This document shows, in pieces, positions 30,263 to 40,428 of a DNA stretch of 64,000 nt. Origin of the DNA: Bacteroides sp. (lineage in GTDB: Bacteria > Bacteroidota > Bacteroidia > Bacteroidales > Muribaculaceae); the NCBI GenBank assembly GCA_014801815.1, contig JAAVDM010000039.1, positions 1 to 64,000 on the forward strand, given 5' to 3'. Positions within the stretch are counted from its first letter, which is position 1; each line of letters opens with the position of its first letter. Below the pieces are notes generated by a model. It worked only from the letters and a program-made list of their open reading frames with translations. It ran no database searches and was not told where the DNA came from. Position numbers and translations under genes: made by a program.

Positions 30263-30384
30263 GATGACTGCAAAAATACACAAATTCTGCCAATCACCGA
30301 CATATCCGGGACAGTTTATGACCTCATATCATGAAAGGGACAGCATAAGTGTGTATCTTGGCGTTCTGAAACAATCATGACTAT

Positions 30385-32526
30385 ATGCACACATCACGTA
30401 CCAACGATATACCCGGTGTCATGCTACCGATTGCTGACACTGATATAGAAGCACTGCTGAGCGAGAACAGTCGCCGTCTCAAAGCTGAGGCTTATCCGTT
30501 TGACCCTCTGACCGGTACCGGCTCTCCGGGTGAACGTTTTGACTGGATTCTACGGCAGAATTTTTCCGATCCTCCTGTTACCTGCCGTTTGCCTGTGACT
30601 ATGCGCTGTGATACCGAATGGAATTGTCTTTTCGCCTATGCCGATGTGGCCGCTTACAATGCCTCGCCTGCCGGCCGGCGGCGTCCTTGTACTTCTGATG
30701 ATTTCCATCGTCTGCGCCTTCGTCATGATTTCGCTTACTGGGCCGGTACGGTGGCCGTGATAAAACCTAAAGGAGGAGGTGCCGATGTTAAATTCCGTCT
30801 TAACCGTCCGCAACGTATGCTCGTTGAGCGGCTCGAAGCCATGCGTACGGCTCAGCGTCCCATACGTCTGCTGTTGCTGAAGGCACGTCAATGGGGTGGA
30901 AGCACTTGTATTCAGTTATACATGTCGTGGCTTCAGCTTACACAGGCTGTGGGACTTAACTCGCTTATCATAGCTCATCAGTCGGCCGCTACTGACGAGA
31001 TACGCGATATGTTTGACCGTATGATAGATGCTTACCCCGATGAACTTTTAGAATCGGACCAAAGTCCGAAGGAGTGCGGCAATAAAAGACGCAGTAAGCG
31101 TCGGCTTACAGCCGTAGGGCGTTCACGTTCGGCGGTACGGCTTGAGGCAAGGAATTGCAAGATAAAAGTAGGTACGGCCGAACGACCCGATTCATGTCGC
31201 GGAGGTGATTATAATCTTGTACATCTGTCGGAAGTGGGGGTATGGAAGAAAACACTTGGAAAGAAACCGGAGGATATAGTGCGTTCGGCTTGTTCGGGAG
31301 TTCTGTTCAGACCACTGACGATGATTGTGCTTGAATCTACTGCCAACGGTACAGGTAATTTCTTTCATCGTGAATATCAGGCTGCCGCTTCCGGTAGCAG
31401 TCAGTTTGAGGCTATGTTTGTGAGCTGGTATCAGATAGAACAGTATGCCCTGCCGCTCGATGTAGCTGAAGAACGTTCGCTGGCTCGCCGCCTGCTCGAA
31501 CTGCGCGGACAGGATTATGCGTCTGACGGCCGCAGGCAGCCGGGGCGCTATCTGTGGTGGCTGTGGGAACGCGGTGCCACTCTTCAGTCTATCGGCTGGT
31601 ATATTGCCGAACGCAGTAAATACAGTGATCATGCGCAGATGGCTGCCGAATATCCTTCGGACGATATAGAGGCTTTCGTACATTCAGGTGCACGTGTGTT
31701 TGACCGCTATAAGGTTGAGGCATTACGTCCTGACTGTCGCGAACCGATCGCCACAGGTGATATTGACGGTGCTGCCCCTTGGGGAAACAAGGCTCTCGAA
31801 GATGTACGGTTTACCGCTGCACGAAGCGGGACGCTACATGTATGGGCCATGCCTGAATACAAAGATGTCAGGCATCGTTATCTTGCTGTGGTGGATATAG
31901 GCGGACGTTCGGCTCGGGCTGACTGGAGTGTGGTAGCTGTGTTTGACCGTCTCCCGCTTGCCGAAGGCAGAGGCCCCGAGATTGTAGCCCAATGGCGCGG
32001 CCATTGCGACATCGATCTGCTGGCTTGGAAAGCCGCTCAGATAGCGCTCTGGTATGATGAAGCTCTGCTTGTGATAGAAAGCAATACGCTTGAGACACGT
32101 GATTCGGAACGTTGGGTAGAAGGTGACCAGTCGGGCTTTATTCTTAACCAGATACGTAACTGTTACCCTAATCTGTACGCACGCTCGGGACGTCCGGAAG
32201 ACATACGTGAAGGAGAACCGGTGCGTTACGGCTTTCACACCAATGTCAATACGAAACCGATGATTATATCAGGTCTTGTGCGTGCCATACGCGAACGTCT
32301 GTATGTGGAGCGCTGCGAAGCGTGTCTCGATGAGTATCTTACTTACGAACGCCGTCCTAACGGTAGTTACGGAGCATTACCTTCAACACATGACGATATA
32401 CTTATGACACGGGCCATAGGATTGCATATCAGCCGTCATGAGATGCCGCTACCCGAACTGCCGGCCGTTGCCACGCGGCGCCGTACCGACAGACACGGAT
32501 ACATTACGGCTGCTTTCTTAGGGTAG
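30385..32526 (+). CDS. Phage-type large terminase-like ATPase/nuclease
   Basis: Walker A-like LLLKARQWGGST, Walker B LVHLSEVGVW, ESTANGTGNFFHREY, nuclease-type LAVVDIGGRSARADWSVVAVFD. Confidence 0.75.
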   Translation: MHTSRTNDIPGVMLPIADTDIEALLSENSRRLKAEAYPFDPLTGTGSPGERFDWILRQNFSDPPVTCRLPVTMRCDTEWNCLFAYADVAAYNASPAGRRRPCTSDDFHRLRLRHDFAYWAGTVAVIKPKGGGADVKFRLNRPQRMLVERLEAMRTAQRPIRLLLLKARQWGGSTCIQLYMSWLQLTQAVGLNSLIIAHQSAATDEIRDMFDRMIDAYPDELLESDQSPKECGNKRRSKRRLTAVGRSRSAVRLEARNCKIKVGTAERPDSCRGGDYNLVHLSEVGVWKKTLGKKPEDIVRSACSGVLFRPLTMIVLESTANGTGNFFHREYQAAASGSSQFEAMFVSWYQIEQYALPLDVAEERSLARRLLELRGQDYASDGRRQPGRYLWWLWERGATLQSIGWYIAERSKYSDHAQMAAEYPSDDIEAFVHSGARVFDRYKVEALRPDCREPIATGDIDGAAPWGNKALEDVRFTAARSGTLHVWAMPEYKDVRHRYLAVVDIGGRSARADWSVVAVFDRLPLAEGRGPEIVAQWRGHCDIDLLAWKAAQIALWYDEALLVIESNTLETRDSERWVEGDQSGFILNQIRNCYPNLYARSGRPEDIREGEPVRYGFHTNVNTKPMIISGLVRAIRERLYVERCEACLDEYLTYERRPNGSYGALPSTHDDILMTRAIGLHISRHEMPLPELPAVATRRRTDRHGYITAAFLG

Positions 32527-32535
32527 GGGAGAAGA

Positions 32536-33183
32536 TCAGAAATACTTGGTCAGGGCAAGACAGACACGGTTCTCGCGGCATTTAAATGTTCCGGTGAGTA
32601 TGTCTGTGATTCCGAAATCCCCTTCTACCCCTATTGCCCAACTGCCTACCGGCAGTGCCACACCTACTTTCCAGCCCATTTCAAAACGGCGCTGTGAACC
32701 GAAGCCTCCGAAAAGAGAAAAGTCAATATCTTCTTCAAGATATTCGATATTCACACGGTTGTCTCCGGCAAAGGCATAGCTGAATTGCGGCCCTGTGTAG
32801 ACAGAGAGTTCAAAAGTATCGGAAAAATTGAATGTGTAGCCTACATTCACAGGCACACGCAGACCTATCTTATACAACGATTTGATAGAACCGCCATATC
32901 CGTCCCCGTTAGATATTATAATGTCATCATAGTCGTAATTGTCATAAAACAGCGAGGCACCAGGCTCCAGATAGAAATTGTGTCCCAACCAGATGTTACA
33001 TACAGCTCCGAGTGTGACACCGAGACCGGGTTTATACATTTTGACAGCTACTTCCTTGCTTTTCCACTTGGTCGGAAGATTAACGTCAAAAGTAGCTTTG
33101 GCACCCCATATTATTTCTGATTCCGCATGAAGTGTGAGCGGCGATAGTGCGAGAGCGGCGGCGATAAATACTGACGGTTTCAT
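32536..33183 (-). CDS. Outer-membrane beta-barrel protein
   Basis: Signal peptide MKPSVFIAAALALSPLTLHAE; beta-strand pattern; C-terminal aromatic (CLALTKYF). Confidence 0.8.
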   Translation of the reverse strand: MKPSVFIAAALALSPLTLHAESEIIWGAKATFDVNLPTKWKSKEVAVKMYKPGLGVTLGAVCNIWLGHNFYLEPGASLFYDNYDYDDIIISNGDGYGGSIKSLYKIGLRVPVNVGYTFNFSDTFELSVYTGPQFSYAFAGDNRVNIEYLEEDIDFSLFGGFGSQRRFEMGWKVGVALPVGSWAIGVEGDFGITDILTGTFKCRENRVCLALTKYF

Positions 33184-33209
33184 GACGTGACTATGTTTAG
33201 AGTGAAACA

Positions 33210-33245
33210 ATACGGCCACTGCCTCTGTACTGCCGGTGGCCGTAT
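33210..33245. repeat. Inverted repeat atacggccac ... gtggccgtat
   Basis: 10-bp perfect arms just upstream of the OMP gene start. Confidence 0.65.
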
Positions 33246-33865
33246 CACAATAACGCCTTTCACACTGCTATTATTTTATCCGTCCCTACAAGACATAAGG
33301 CGTTAAGTACACAGATAGTCCGCAGGTGTATCTCGGCAATTCGTCGCACAGAAAAACATTCACTGCCAAGGATCAATCTTCACAAGGAAAAAGGTTACAT
33401 TACTTAGGTAAGACTTTCCAAAGAAATTGCATTTTAGGTATACTTCAATTAAGAGTATAAGGACTACTGTTATTGCAGCATTGATCATGTAAGGGCTTAA
33501 AAATGAGAAGTTAAGATAAAGATTTTAGTTATAGAATAGCCTGAATATAAGATTTTTTGTTAATTTTGCAGTTGGAATTAACGTTTAATTTGAAAATAAT
33601 CAATCATTCTATATAGAGACACAATGAGAGTCGAGATACTTTGGATGTATCCTTGTAGTCGTTACAATTTTTGGTCGTCTTTCAGATGCAAAACTATCCC
33701 ACTCTTAATTTCTACCTAATAATAAATCTTGAAAGAAAGATTAATAGTGGTTTTCAGTCAAAATAAAATCCGAGTAATGGCCTACAGATGGTGACAATAA
33801 TCATTCCAAGGTGTTTACATTCTTACGTAAAAAGGTATATGATAATGAAGATATAGATTTCTACA

Positions 33866-34948
33866 ATGGCAAAGAAGCAAGATGACATATTTATTAAACT
33901 TGACAATGGGGAGATGGCAAAGGCAATCTTTCCTGTTGTAGTGTCTGCAAGTAGAAGTACGGATATTCCGGCGTTCTATGTTGATTGGTTCTTTAATCGA
34001 ATAGAGAAAGGATATTCTGCTTGGACTAATCCATTCAATGGTGTAAAGAGCTATGTAGGGTATGCCTATACTAAATTCATTGTATTCTGGTCAAAGAATC
34101 CTCGTCCATTGCTTAAGTATATTGATGAACTAAAGAAGAGAGGTATTGGATGTTATATCCAGTATACCTTGAATGATTATGAGGAGGAGGGATTGGAGAA
34201 AGGGGTTCGACCACTTACTGAACGCATTGAGACTTTTAAGTTGCTGGTTAGACGACTTGGAAAGGGTGCGGTTGTGTGGCGCTTTGATCCCTTAATTCTA
34301 ACCGACCGAATTGATATGGATAAATTGCTCCGAAAAATAGAGAATATCGGAGACCAACTTCGCGATCATACTGAGAAACTTGTATTCAGTTTTGCAGACA
34401 TTGAATCCTATAAAAAGGTAAAGAATAATCTTCAAAGGAGTCATATCAATTATATTGAATGGACTACACCTCAGATGATTGAGTTTGCTCAGCGTTTGGT
34501 GGCTCTTAATAAGTCTAAAGGCTGGGATTTTGAGTTGGCTACTTGTGGTGAAGTCGCAGATCTTGAAGGTGTGCAGCATAATCATTGTGTAGATGATCGC
34601 CTTATGGTTCGCTTTGGTTATCATTCTCCGGAATTAATAAAACACTTGGGAGCTGAGATTATAGATCCTAACTATTCAGATAATCTATTTGCAGATTTAG
34701 AACCAATGAAGATACCCGAAGACGCGATAACTTTGACTGACGGAAGACATGTTGTCATTAACCAGAATAATAAGGACAAAGGACAACGTGTGGCTTGTGG
34801 TTGCATGAAGAGTAAGGATATTGGCGAATACAATACCTGCCCTCATCTTTGTGAGTACTGTTATGCTAATACGAGTAAGGAATTGGCTGTACGAAACTGG
34901 AACCAACACAAATTAAATTCTCAGCAGGATACAATAACAGGGAGATAA
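33866..34948 (+). CDS. DUF1848-like protein with C-terminal Cys cluster
   Basis: VVSASRSTDIPAFYVDWFFNRIEKGYSAWTNPFNG...FIVFWSKNPRPLL; ACGCMKSKDIGEYNTCPHLCEYCYAN. Confidence 0.82.
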   Translation: MAKKQDDIFIKLDNGEMAKAIFPVVVSASRSTDIPAFYVDWFFNRIEKGYSAWTNPFNGVKSYVGYAYTKFIVFWSKNPRPLLKYIDELKKRGIGCYIQYTLNDYEEEGLEKGVRPLTERIETFKLLVRRLGKGAVVWRFDPLILTDRIDMDKLLRKIENIGDQLRDHTEKLVFSFADIESYKKVKNNLQRSHINYIEWTTPQMIEFAQRLVALNKSKGWDFELATCGEVADLEGVQHNHCVDDRLMVRFGYHSPELIKHLGAEIIDPNYSDNLFADLEPMKIPEDAITLTDGRHVVINQNNKDKGQRVACGCMKSKDIGEYNTCPHLCEYCYANTSKELAVRNWNQHKLNSQQDTITGR

Positions 34949-34950
34949 AC

Positions 34951-37900
34951 ATGTATAAGGACGAAATCAGAAAATTATCACCTCTATCCATAGGTGACAT
35001 AATCAAGGTCTGTCAGAATTTGGTTCCACCACGCTATACTCTTGCTCCTTGGTGTCATCCGGAGGTTAATCATGGCGTGAGTGTCCTTCGTACTGAAGAT
35101 GGTCTGAACTGCTATCTCGCAGGCTATGGTGAAGCTCATGCCGCCAAAGCGTTCAAGGCTGTAAAATCATTACCAAACTCGACCTATTCTGAGCCATTTG
35201 AAGTTTACGATTGGGGATGCGGTCAAGGTGTGGCAACTTTATGCCTTATAGAATATCTTAAGGAGATAGGTTTTTTGTATAATCTAAAACGGGTTACTCT
35301 TATTGAACCTTCGGAAGTAGCCTTAGAACGAGCAAAATTCAATATAGAGCATGTAGTGCCCAAGGTAAAGATAATCTGCCATGAAAAGGGTTTGCCTGCC
35401 AGTGTGAAACTGCCGTTTGAATGTGTAGAGAAGATGGATGTGAAACAATCTAAGGTATTACATTTATTTTCTAACATTCTTGACATAAAGACTATCGATT
35501 TAAGACAGCTTGCCAAACTTATATCATCAGAAGGCCACAAACATATAGTTGTTTGTATCGGTCCGGCTAATCTTCAGGAGGATAGAATAAATAGTTTCTG
35601 TGGAAACTTCAGTGATAAGGCAGCAATTTTTAATTCACCCTTCCGTGATACGGAATTCTTTCGTTGTAAAACCTATAGAAATCATGTATTTGGGTGCTTT
35701 ATAAGAACATTTTCCTTCTCGTTAGAGACTGGAGAACCTGTGCTTATACCTTACAAGTTCTACGCCCCAAAACAGTTTTTTGCCGGTTATCAATCAGATA
35801 TCCTCAATGAGACTCAAGATTTTAGAATGTGTAAAAAAGAAGATTGTGCATTTGAAGTCCTTGCTCCATTTGATATTGGTGCGAACGTTTATGAGGATGT
35901 ACATCCAGTTTTGGCTGTCCTAAACAATATCATAGTTCGAGGTCTTCCTACAAAGGCAAGTCCTTTTATTGAACAAAAATTAGCTGAACTTTATCCGGCA
36001 ATTCATGTAGATGAGGAATCATTGGAATATGGATCAATTAGTTTCACCGGGGCAACTGATTGTAAAGCTCGAATCGGTGGCACGACCGCAGATTTGATTC
36101 GTCAAGTTCCGCTTGCGGTAGCTCGTATCGAAAAGACTATTATTGAAGCAGTACTTACTGGTCATTTATCTATCGAAGACAAAAAGTGGCGCGTTCTTGT
36201 GAAAGAGGGAGATGTGCCATGTGCAGCTTTGGCATTTGAGGACCTTGCTCAGATGTTCAATCATCTGGCGGCGGCAACTAAAGACTACGATTATCTAAAA
36301 TTCCCTGAAGTAGAGTTGACCATTATCAACTCTCACATTCAATCTTCTCCATTGCATTTAGGGAAAGATGTATATTCGGAAACTAATCGTATGCTTTCTG
36401 AACAAGAATACGATATGGTAATAGACTTTTCATTGTATGAAAAGTCAAAACCTCTGGATGTGGAGTTCTCAGAGTTCAAGGCAAAAAACAACTGCTATTT
36501 CAATGTCCGTTCATCGGAGTCTATCTATTCAGAGAGGTATATATACACTACCGATAGAATTGTGTATAAACCCTTGACTAAACTGAATACTAGGGGAACG
36601 CATGATCTGATAGAGGAAAATGTTGAGCATCTTCGATTCTTCGTTCAATTGCTATTCAGGAAACAGGATTTCAGAGAAGGTCAGTTGCCTATCATTTCAC
36701 GAGCTTTGCAGTTGAAAAGCGTTATCGGACTTCTTCCTACAGGCGGTGGAAAATCGTTGACATACCAGATTTCGGCGATGCTTCAGCCAGGAGTTACGAT
36801 TGTGGTAGACCCCCTTATGTCCTTAATGAAGGATCAATATGATGGTTTGTTAAAAAACGGTATAGATTTCTGTACCTATATCAATTCTAAAGTTCAGGAT
36901 AAAGCATATAGAGAGAACTTGATGAAGGACTCGAAGATGCTTTTCGTTTTCCTATCCCCAGAAAGATTAAGTATATATCGTTTCAGGGAGAGCTTACGTT
37001 CGATGGCTGACAACCATGTCTATTTTGCATACGGCATAATAGATGAAGTTCATTGTGTTTCGGAATGGGGCCACGATTTCCGGTTCTCATATCTTCACCT
37101 GGGACGTAACCTATATACCTACGTCTTACCAAAACAGACAGAAAACGAAGATCTGAATCATATAACACTTGTCGGTCTTACGGCCACAGCGTCATTTGAT
37201 GTTCTGGCAGATGTGGAACGGGAACTGTCTGGAAACAATGCTTTTCCTCTAGGTCCGGACGCTACCGTAAGGTATGAGAATACAAATCGCCTTGAACTAC
37301 AGTATCGAATAGTCAAGGTGAATGATGAGGAAGCTCACGATAAGTGGGACGTTTATAAAGCCAAAAATGAAATGGTTCCTCAAATAGTTTCATCGATATT
37401 CAGGGACTCATTCAAAGAATTGCTAAGGGATGATAGTATACAGCAAATTAAGGATCGATTTATTCAGAGAGAGAATATATTAGAAGATTCTGAGCTTGCA
37501 AAGAATATTAGGGCACATTCGCTTGATGTCGAAGTTAATCCAAAATGGTATGCTGATTCCAATGACAAGTCTGCTGCAATAGTCTTCTGTCCTCATAGAG
37601 TTGGTACTTTGGGAGTTCACTCCGGTTCAAAAATAGGTATTGCAGCGCAAATTCGTGATTCATTGGGTATCTCTCATGTCAGCGAGTTTGTTGGTGGCGA
37701 TGATCCTACAGCTCAGGATGATTTCATCAAAGGTAAAACAAATATAATGGTTGCTACTAAGGCTTTCGGTATGGGTATCGACAAGCCTAATGTAAGGTTT
37801 ACCTTAAACATAAACCATTCGGGGTCTCTTGAAGCGTTTGTGCAGGAAGCCGGTCGAGCCGGCCGTGATAAGAAGATGGCGTTGGCTGTTGTCCTTTACT

Positions 37901-39234
37901 CTGACAGAGTATTCAATGAGCAAGACGAGTTTACTCGACTGATAGAACCTATCCCTGTTGATTTTGGTGTTCATAAGTTTTTCTATGATGGAAATTTCCT
38001 CGGAGAAATGACAGAGTGGACGGTTATGGATTACCTAATGAAACATCAACAGATAACCACTCAGGATTTATATGGAACTACACGTCAGAATAAGAGGGTA
38101 ACCGGCTTCTTACAAAAGCTGAATGAGGCGAAGGATGGTGATGCTGTGGTGTCATATATATCGTACAAATATCCATCAAGAGATTCTGAAACTCTTGATG
38201 GTTTCTTGCGTCAGCATCAGTTACGAACTATTACACAGCAGCCAAAATCCCCAAAAGAGAATCTTCAGAAACTTAGGGAGGTCAATCAGGAGCAATATCA
38301 GGCTTCTCTTATGAAAGCTATTTATAGAATGTGCTGTATCGGTCTGATAGAGGATTTCACACAGGATTATGGAGACAGTGAGTTCCGGATTGTCACAAGA
38401 AAAAAGCCAGATGGAGCTTATTATGAAGGATTGAAGCAATTCTTCCTGCGGTACTATAATGAGGAGCGTGCAACGGCTCAGATAGCTTATTGCAAAAGAT
38501 ATACCGGGACTGAAATAGAGAACTGTCTGTTTTTTCTTACTCAGTTTATCTATCGAAAGATAGCAACCAAAAGAAAGCAGGCAATCAAGGATATTGAGGT
38601 GTTCTGTAAAGAAGCAGTCGATAGTAACGATAGTTGGCTTGAAGTCAATGAAGATCTTAAGGATTTTCTTTATTACTATTTTAACTCGAAGTATGCTCGT
38701 AGAGACTATCGTGATGAGGACGGAAATCCGTGTTCGCTTGTAAATGATACCAATTCCGGAAAGGATTTCTTTATTACAGATAGCGAAATAGATCCGTCCA
38801 AAGGTACGGATTTTGAATATTCTATTGTAGCGAAATACATGAGGGTCGTAATGACCGATGGAATATCGTCTCCAAAGGATAATATTAAACATCTGCAAGG
38901 TGCTGTCCGTCTTATTAGGCGTGGTATCTTTTCTGTTAATCCAGCCCTCAGTCTTCTGAATGTATTTTGTATTCTCTTCCTTCGTGCAGACGAACAGTCT
39001 TCCTCAATGAATGAAGAATTGGAATCTTCTTATCTTGATGGTTATACAGTCTTGCGAAAAAGTTTGAGTAATGATAAATTTCAGACTTTCATTTCAGACT
39101 ATATCCAAGAGATAAAGAGAATGAATATTACAGACAATGAACACATAGAACGATTGGAGATTCTCGGTCTTATGGCTGAGACTGTCTATCACATTGAATG
39201 GACTCATAATTTCCATAACAAATTCATTAACTAA
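34951..39234 (+). CDS. Methyltransferase-like domain fused to RecQ-family DEAH helicase
   Basis: N-terminal FEVYDWGCGQGVATLCLIEYL (SAM-MTase motif I-like); FREGQLPIISRAL..GLLPTGGGKSLTYQ, VDPLMSLMKDQYD, IIDEVHCVSEWGHDFRFSYLHLG, VATKAFGMGIDKPNVRF, EAGRAGRDKK. Confidence 0.9.
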   Translation: MYKDEIRKLSPLSIGDIIKVCQNLVPPRYTLAPWCHPEVNHGVSVLRTEDGLNCYLAGYGEAHAAKAFKAVKSLPNSTYSEPFEVYDWGCGQGVATLCLIEYLKEIGFLYNLKRVTLIEPSEVALERAKFNIEHVVPKVKIICHEKGLPASVKLPFECVEKMDVKQSKVLHLFSNILDIKTIDLRQLAKLISSEGHKHIVVCIGPANLQEDRINSFCGNFSDKAAIFNSPFRDTEFFRCKTYRNHVFGCFIRTFSFSLETGEPVLIPYKFYAPKQFFAGYQSDILNETQDFRMCKKEDCAFEVLAPFDIGANVYEDVHPVLAVLNNIIVRGLPTKASPFIEQKLAELYPAIHVDEESLEYGSISFTGATDCKARIGGTTADLIRQVPLAVARIEKTIIEAVLTGHLSIEDKKWRVLVKEGDVPCAALAFEDLAQMFNHLAAATKDYDYLKFPEVELTIINSHIQSSPLHLGKDVYSETNRMLSEQEYDMVIDFSLYEKSKPLDVEFSEFKAKNNCYFNVRSSESIYSERYIYTTDRIVYKPLTKLNTRGTHDLIEENVEHLRFFVQLLFRKQDFREGQLPIISRALQLKSVIGLLPTGGGKSLTYQISAMLQPGVTIVVDPLMSLMKDQYDGLLKNGIDFCTYINSKVQDKAYRENLMKDSKMLFVFLSPERLSIYRFRESLRSMADNHVYFAYGIIDEVHCVSEWGHDFRFSYLHLGRNLYTYVLPKQTENEDLNHITLVGLTATASFDVLADVERELSGNNAFPLGPDATVRYENTNRLELQYRIVKVNDEEAHDKWDVYKAKNEMVPQIVSSIFRDSFKELLRDDSIQQIKDRFIQRENILEDSELAKNIRAHSLDVEVNPKWYADSNDKSAAIVFCPHRVGTLGVHSGSKIGIAAQIRDSLGISHVSEFVGGDDPTAQDDFIKGKTNIMVATKAFGMGIDKPNVRFTLNINHSGSLEAFVQEAGRAGRDKKMALAVVLYSDRVFNEQDEFTRLIEPIPVDFGVHKFFYDGNFLGEMTEWTVMDYLMKHQQITTQDLYGTTRQNKRVTGFLQKLNEAKDGDAVVSYISYKYPSRDSETLDGFLRQHQLRTITQQPKSPKENLQKLREVNQEQYQASLMKAIYRMCCIGLIEDFTQDYGDSEFRIVTRKKPDGAYYEGLKQFFLRYYNEERATAQIAYCKRYTGTEIENCLFFLTQFIYRKIATKRKQAIKDIEVFCKEAVDSNDSWLEVNEDLKDFLYYYFNSKYARRDYRDEDGNPCSLVNDTNSGKDFFITDSEIDPSKGTDFEYSIVAKYMRVVMTDGISSPKDNIKHLQGAVRLIRRGIFSVNPALSLLNVFCILFLRADEQSSSMNEELESSYLDGYTVLRKSLSNDKFQTFISDYIQEIKRMNITDNEHIERLEILGLMAETVYHIEWTHNFHNKFIN

Positions 39235-39251
39235 TCTGAATAATAACATAT

Positions 39252-40082
39252 ATGACTACCCAAGAAATTTTAGCAAGCCTCTCACAGCTTGAAAAAGAGT
39301 TGGAATCAATCGCTTCTGCCAGACTGTTAGCCGAGAATACTATCACGGCTTACAAAGAAGTCCAGAGTGACATCAAGATTTTCTTTTCAGAATTTAAGAA
39401 AGTCATGGTTTGTCTAAATAGAATATCTAAAGCCTTTGAGGCTGAGAAATCTACGTTGACATCTGATGTAAAATCAACGGTTGACATTCTCAAAGGTCAA
39501 ATGAATACGCTTAATAAAACATTCGCTGAACAATGTAATACAATAGTCCTTAGTTTCGTAAACAGTAGTAATGAGGTATCGGAGGAATTTAAGAATAAGA
39601 CCAATACCTTAATAGCAGACTATGAGCTGAATAATGATACATTTAAGGCTCGTATTACGGAACTTTCTGTAGTCCAAAGAAAAATATCCAAAGTTGTCGA
39701 ATCGGTAGCAATTATAAAATCAGATATCGATACGCTTCAAGCTCAGTTGGTGAACTCTCAGAAACAGCAGGAGGCTACCTTAAGGTCAATTGTAGCTGAA
39801 CTCGAATTAAAGGTAGATGGTTTGTTGAATACCCTTAAGCAAAATGTGGATGGTGTATCTAATAAGCTTAATATGATTCAAGCCAGACAGGAAACTCTTG
39901 CTTCTGATGTAGAGTATATTAAAACAGGTATTTCCGGATTGGGTAGCTTAATTGATGATAAGTCTAAAGAAACTAAGGGAAGCTTCAAGGAAATTCTCAA
40001 TGTTAACAAGTCTGCTGATACTATGATTATTGTCAATATTATATTTTCTATCATTATACTGTTGATGGTATTGTTCAAATAG
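39252..40082 (+). CDS. Coiled-coil protein with C-terminal transmembrane anchor
   Basis: Long heptad-like stretches; terminal TMIIVNIIFSIIILLMVLFK. Confidence 0.75.
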   Translation: MTTQEILASLSQLEKELESIASARLLAENTITAYKEVQSDIKIFFSEFKKVMVCLNRISKAFEAEKSTLTSDVKSTVDILKGQMNTLNKTFAEQCNTIVLSFVNSSNEVSEEFKNKTNTLIADYELNNDTFKARITELSVVQRKISKVVESVAIIKSDIDTLQAQLVNSQKQQEATLRSIVAELELKVDGLLNTLKQNVDGVSNKLNMIQARQETLASDVEYIKTGISGLGSLIDDKSKETKGSFKEILNVNKSADTMIIVNIIFSIIILLMVLFK

Positions 40083-40085
40083 AAA

Positions 40086-40378
40086 CTATAAAAAGTATTT
40101 TATTCTTCTTCGGATATCCTTCATGAATATTTCGCAGTCATTGATTTTGTCGGTCAGAGTATCTTTTAATATCTATTTGATATAGTAAGGGTCAATTATA
40201 CTTTTGCAAATTGCAACCAGATATTCATTCTTGTCTGTTTAGCTCCAGTCTACACAAAGTTTCAATGAACGTCTAAGCATCAAGTTGGGACATGTACGTG
40301 TGCTTCGTCTGTTCCCTTCCATAAAAGGATACATCACGTTTATTCCCATATATTTGCCGGTAATTTCAGCGAATGTCG
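40086..40378 (-). pseudogene. Decayed Fic-family gene (C-terminal part) with in-frame stops
   Basis: FAEITGKYMGINVMYPFMEGNRRSTRTCPNLMLRRSLKLCVDWS* TDKNEYLVAICKSIIDPYYIK* ILKDTLTDKINDCEIFMKDI; degenerate HPFxxGNGRxxR. Confidence 0.85.
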
Positions 40379-40385
40379 TTTCTGA

Positions 40386-40428
40386 CAAAGGTATAGCTGA
40401 ATTGCGGTTCTGTGTAGACAGAGAGTTC
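40386..40428 (-). repeat. Copy of an internal segment of the OMP gene (32769-32811)
   Basis: 40 of 43 positions identical, same orientation. Confidence 0.88.

Noticed and set aside
30385-32526. Intact prophage around the terminase
   Set aside because: Neighbouring ORFs are a helicase and an outer-membrane protein; no structural phage genes or integrase are present.
38221-38898. 225-aa minus-strand ORF
   Set aside because: Antisense to the RecQ fusion gene; hydrophobic composition is expected from the reverse of an AT-rich coding strand.
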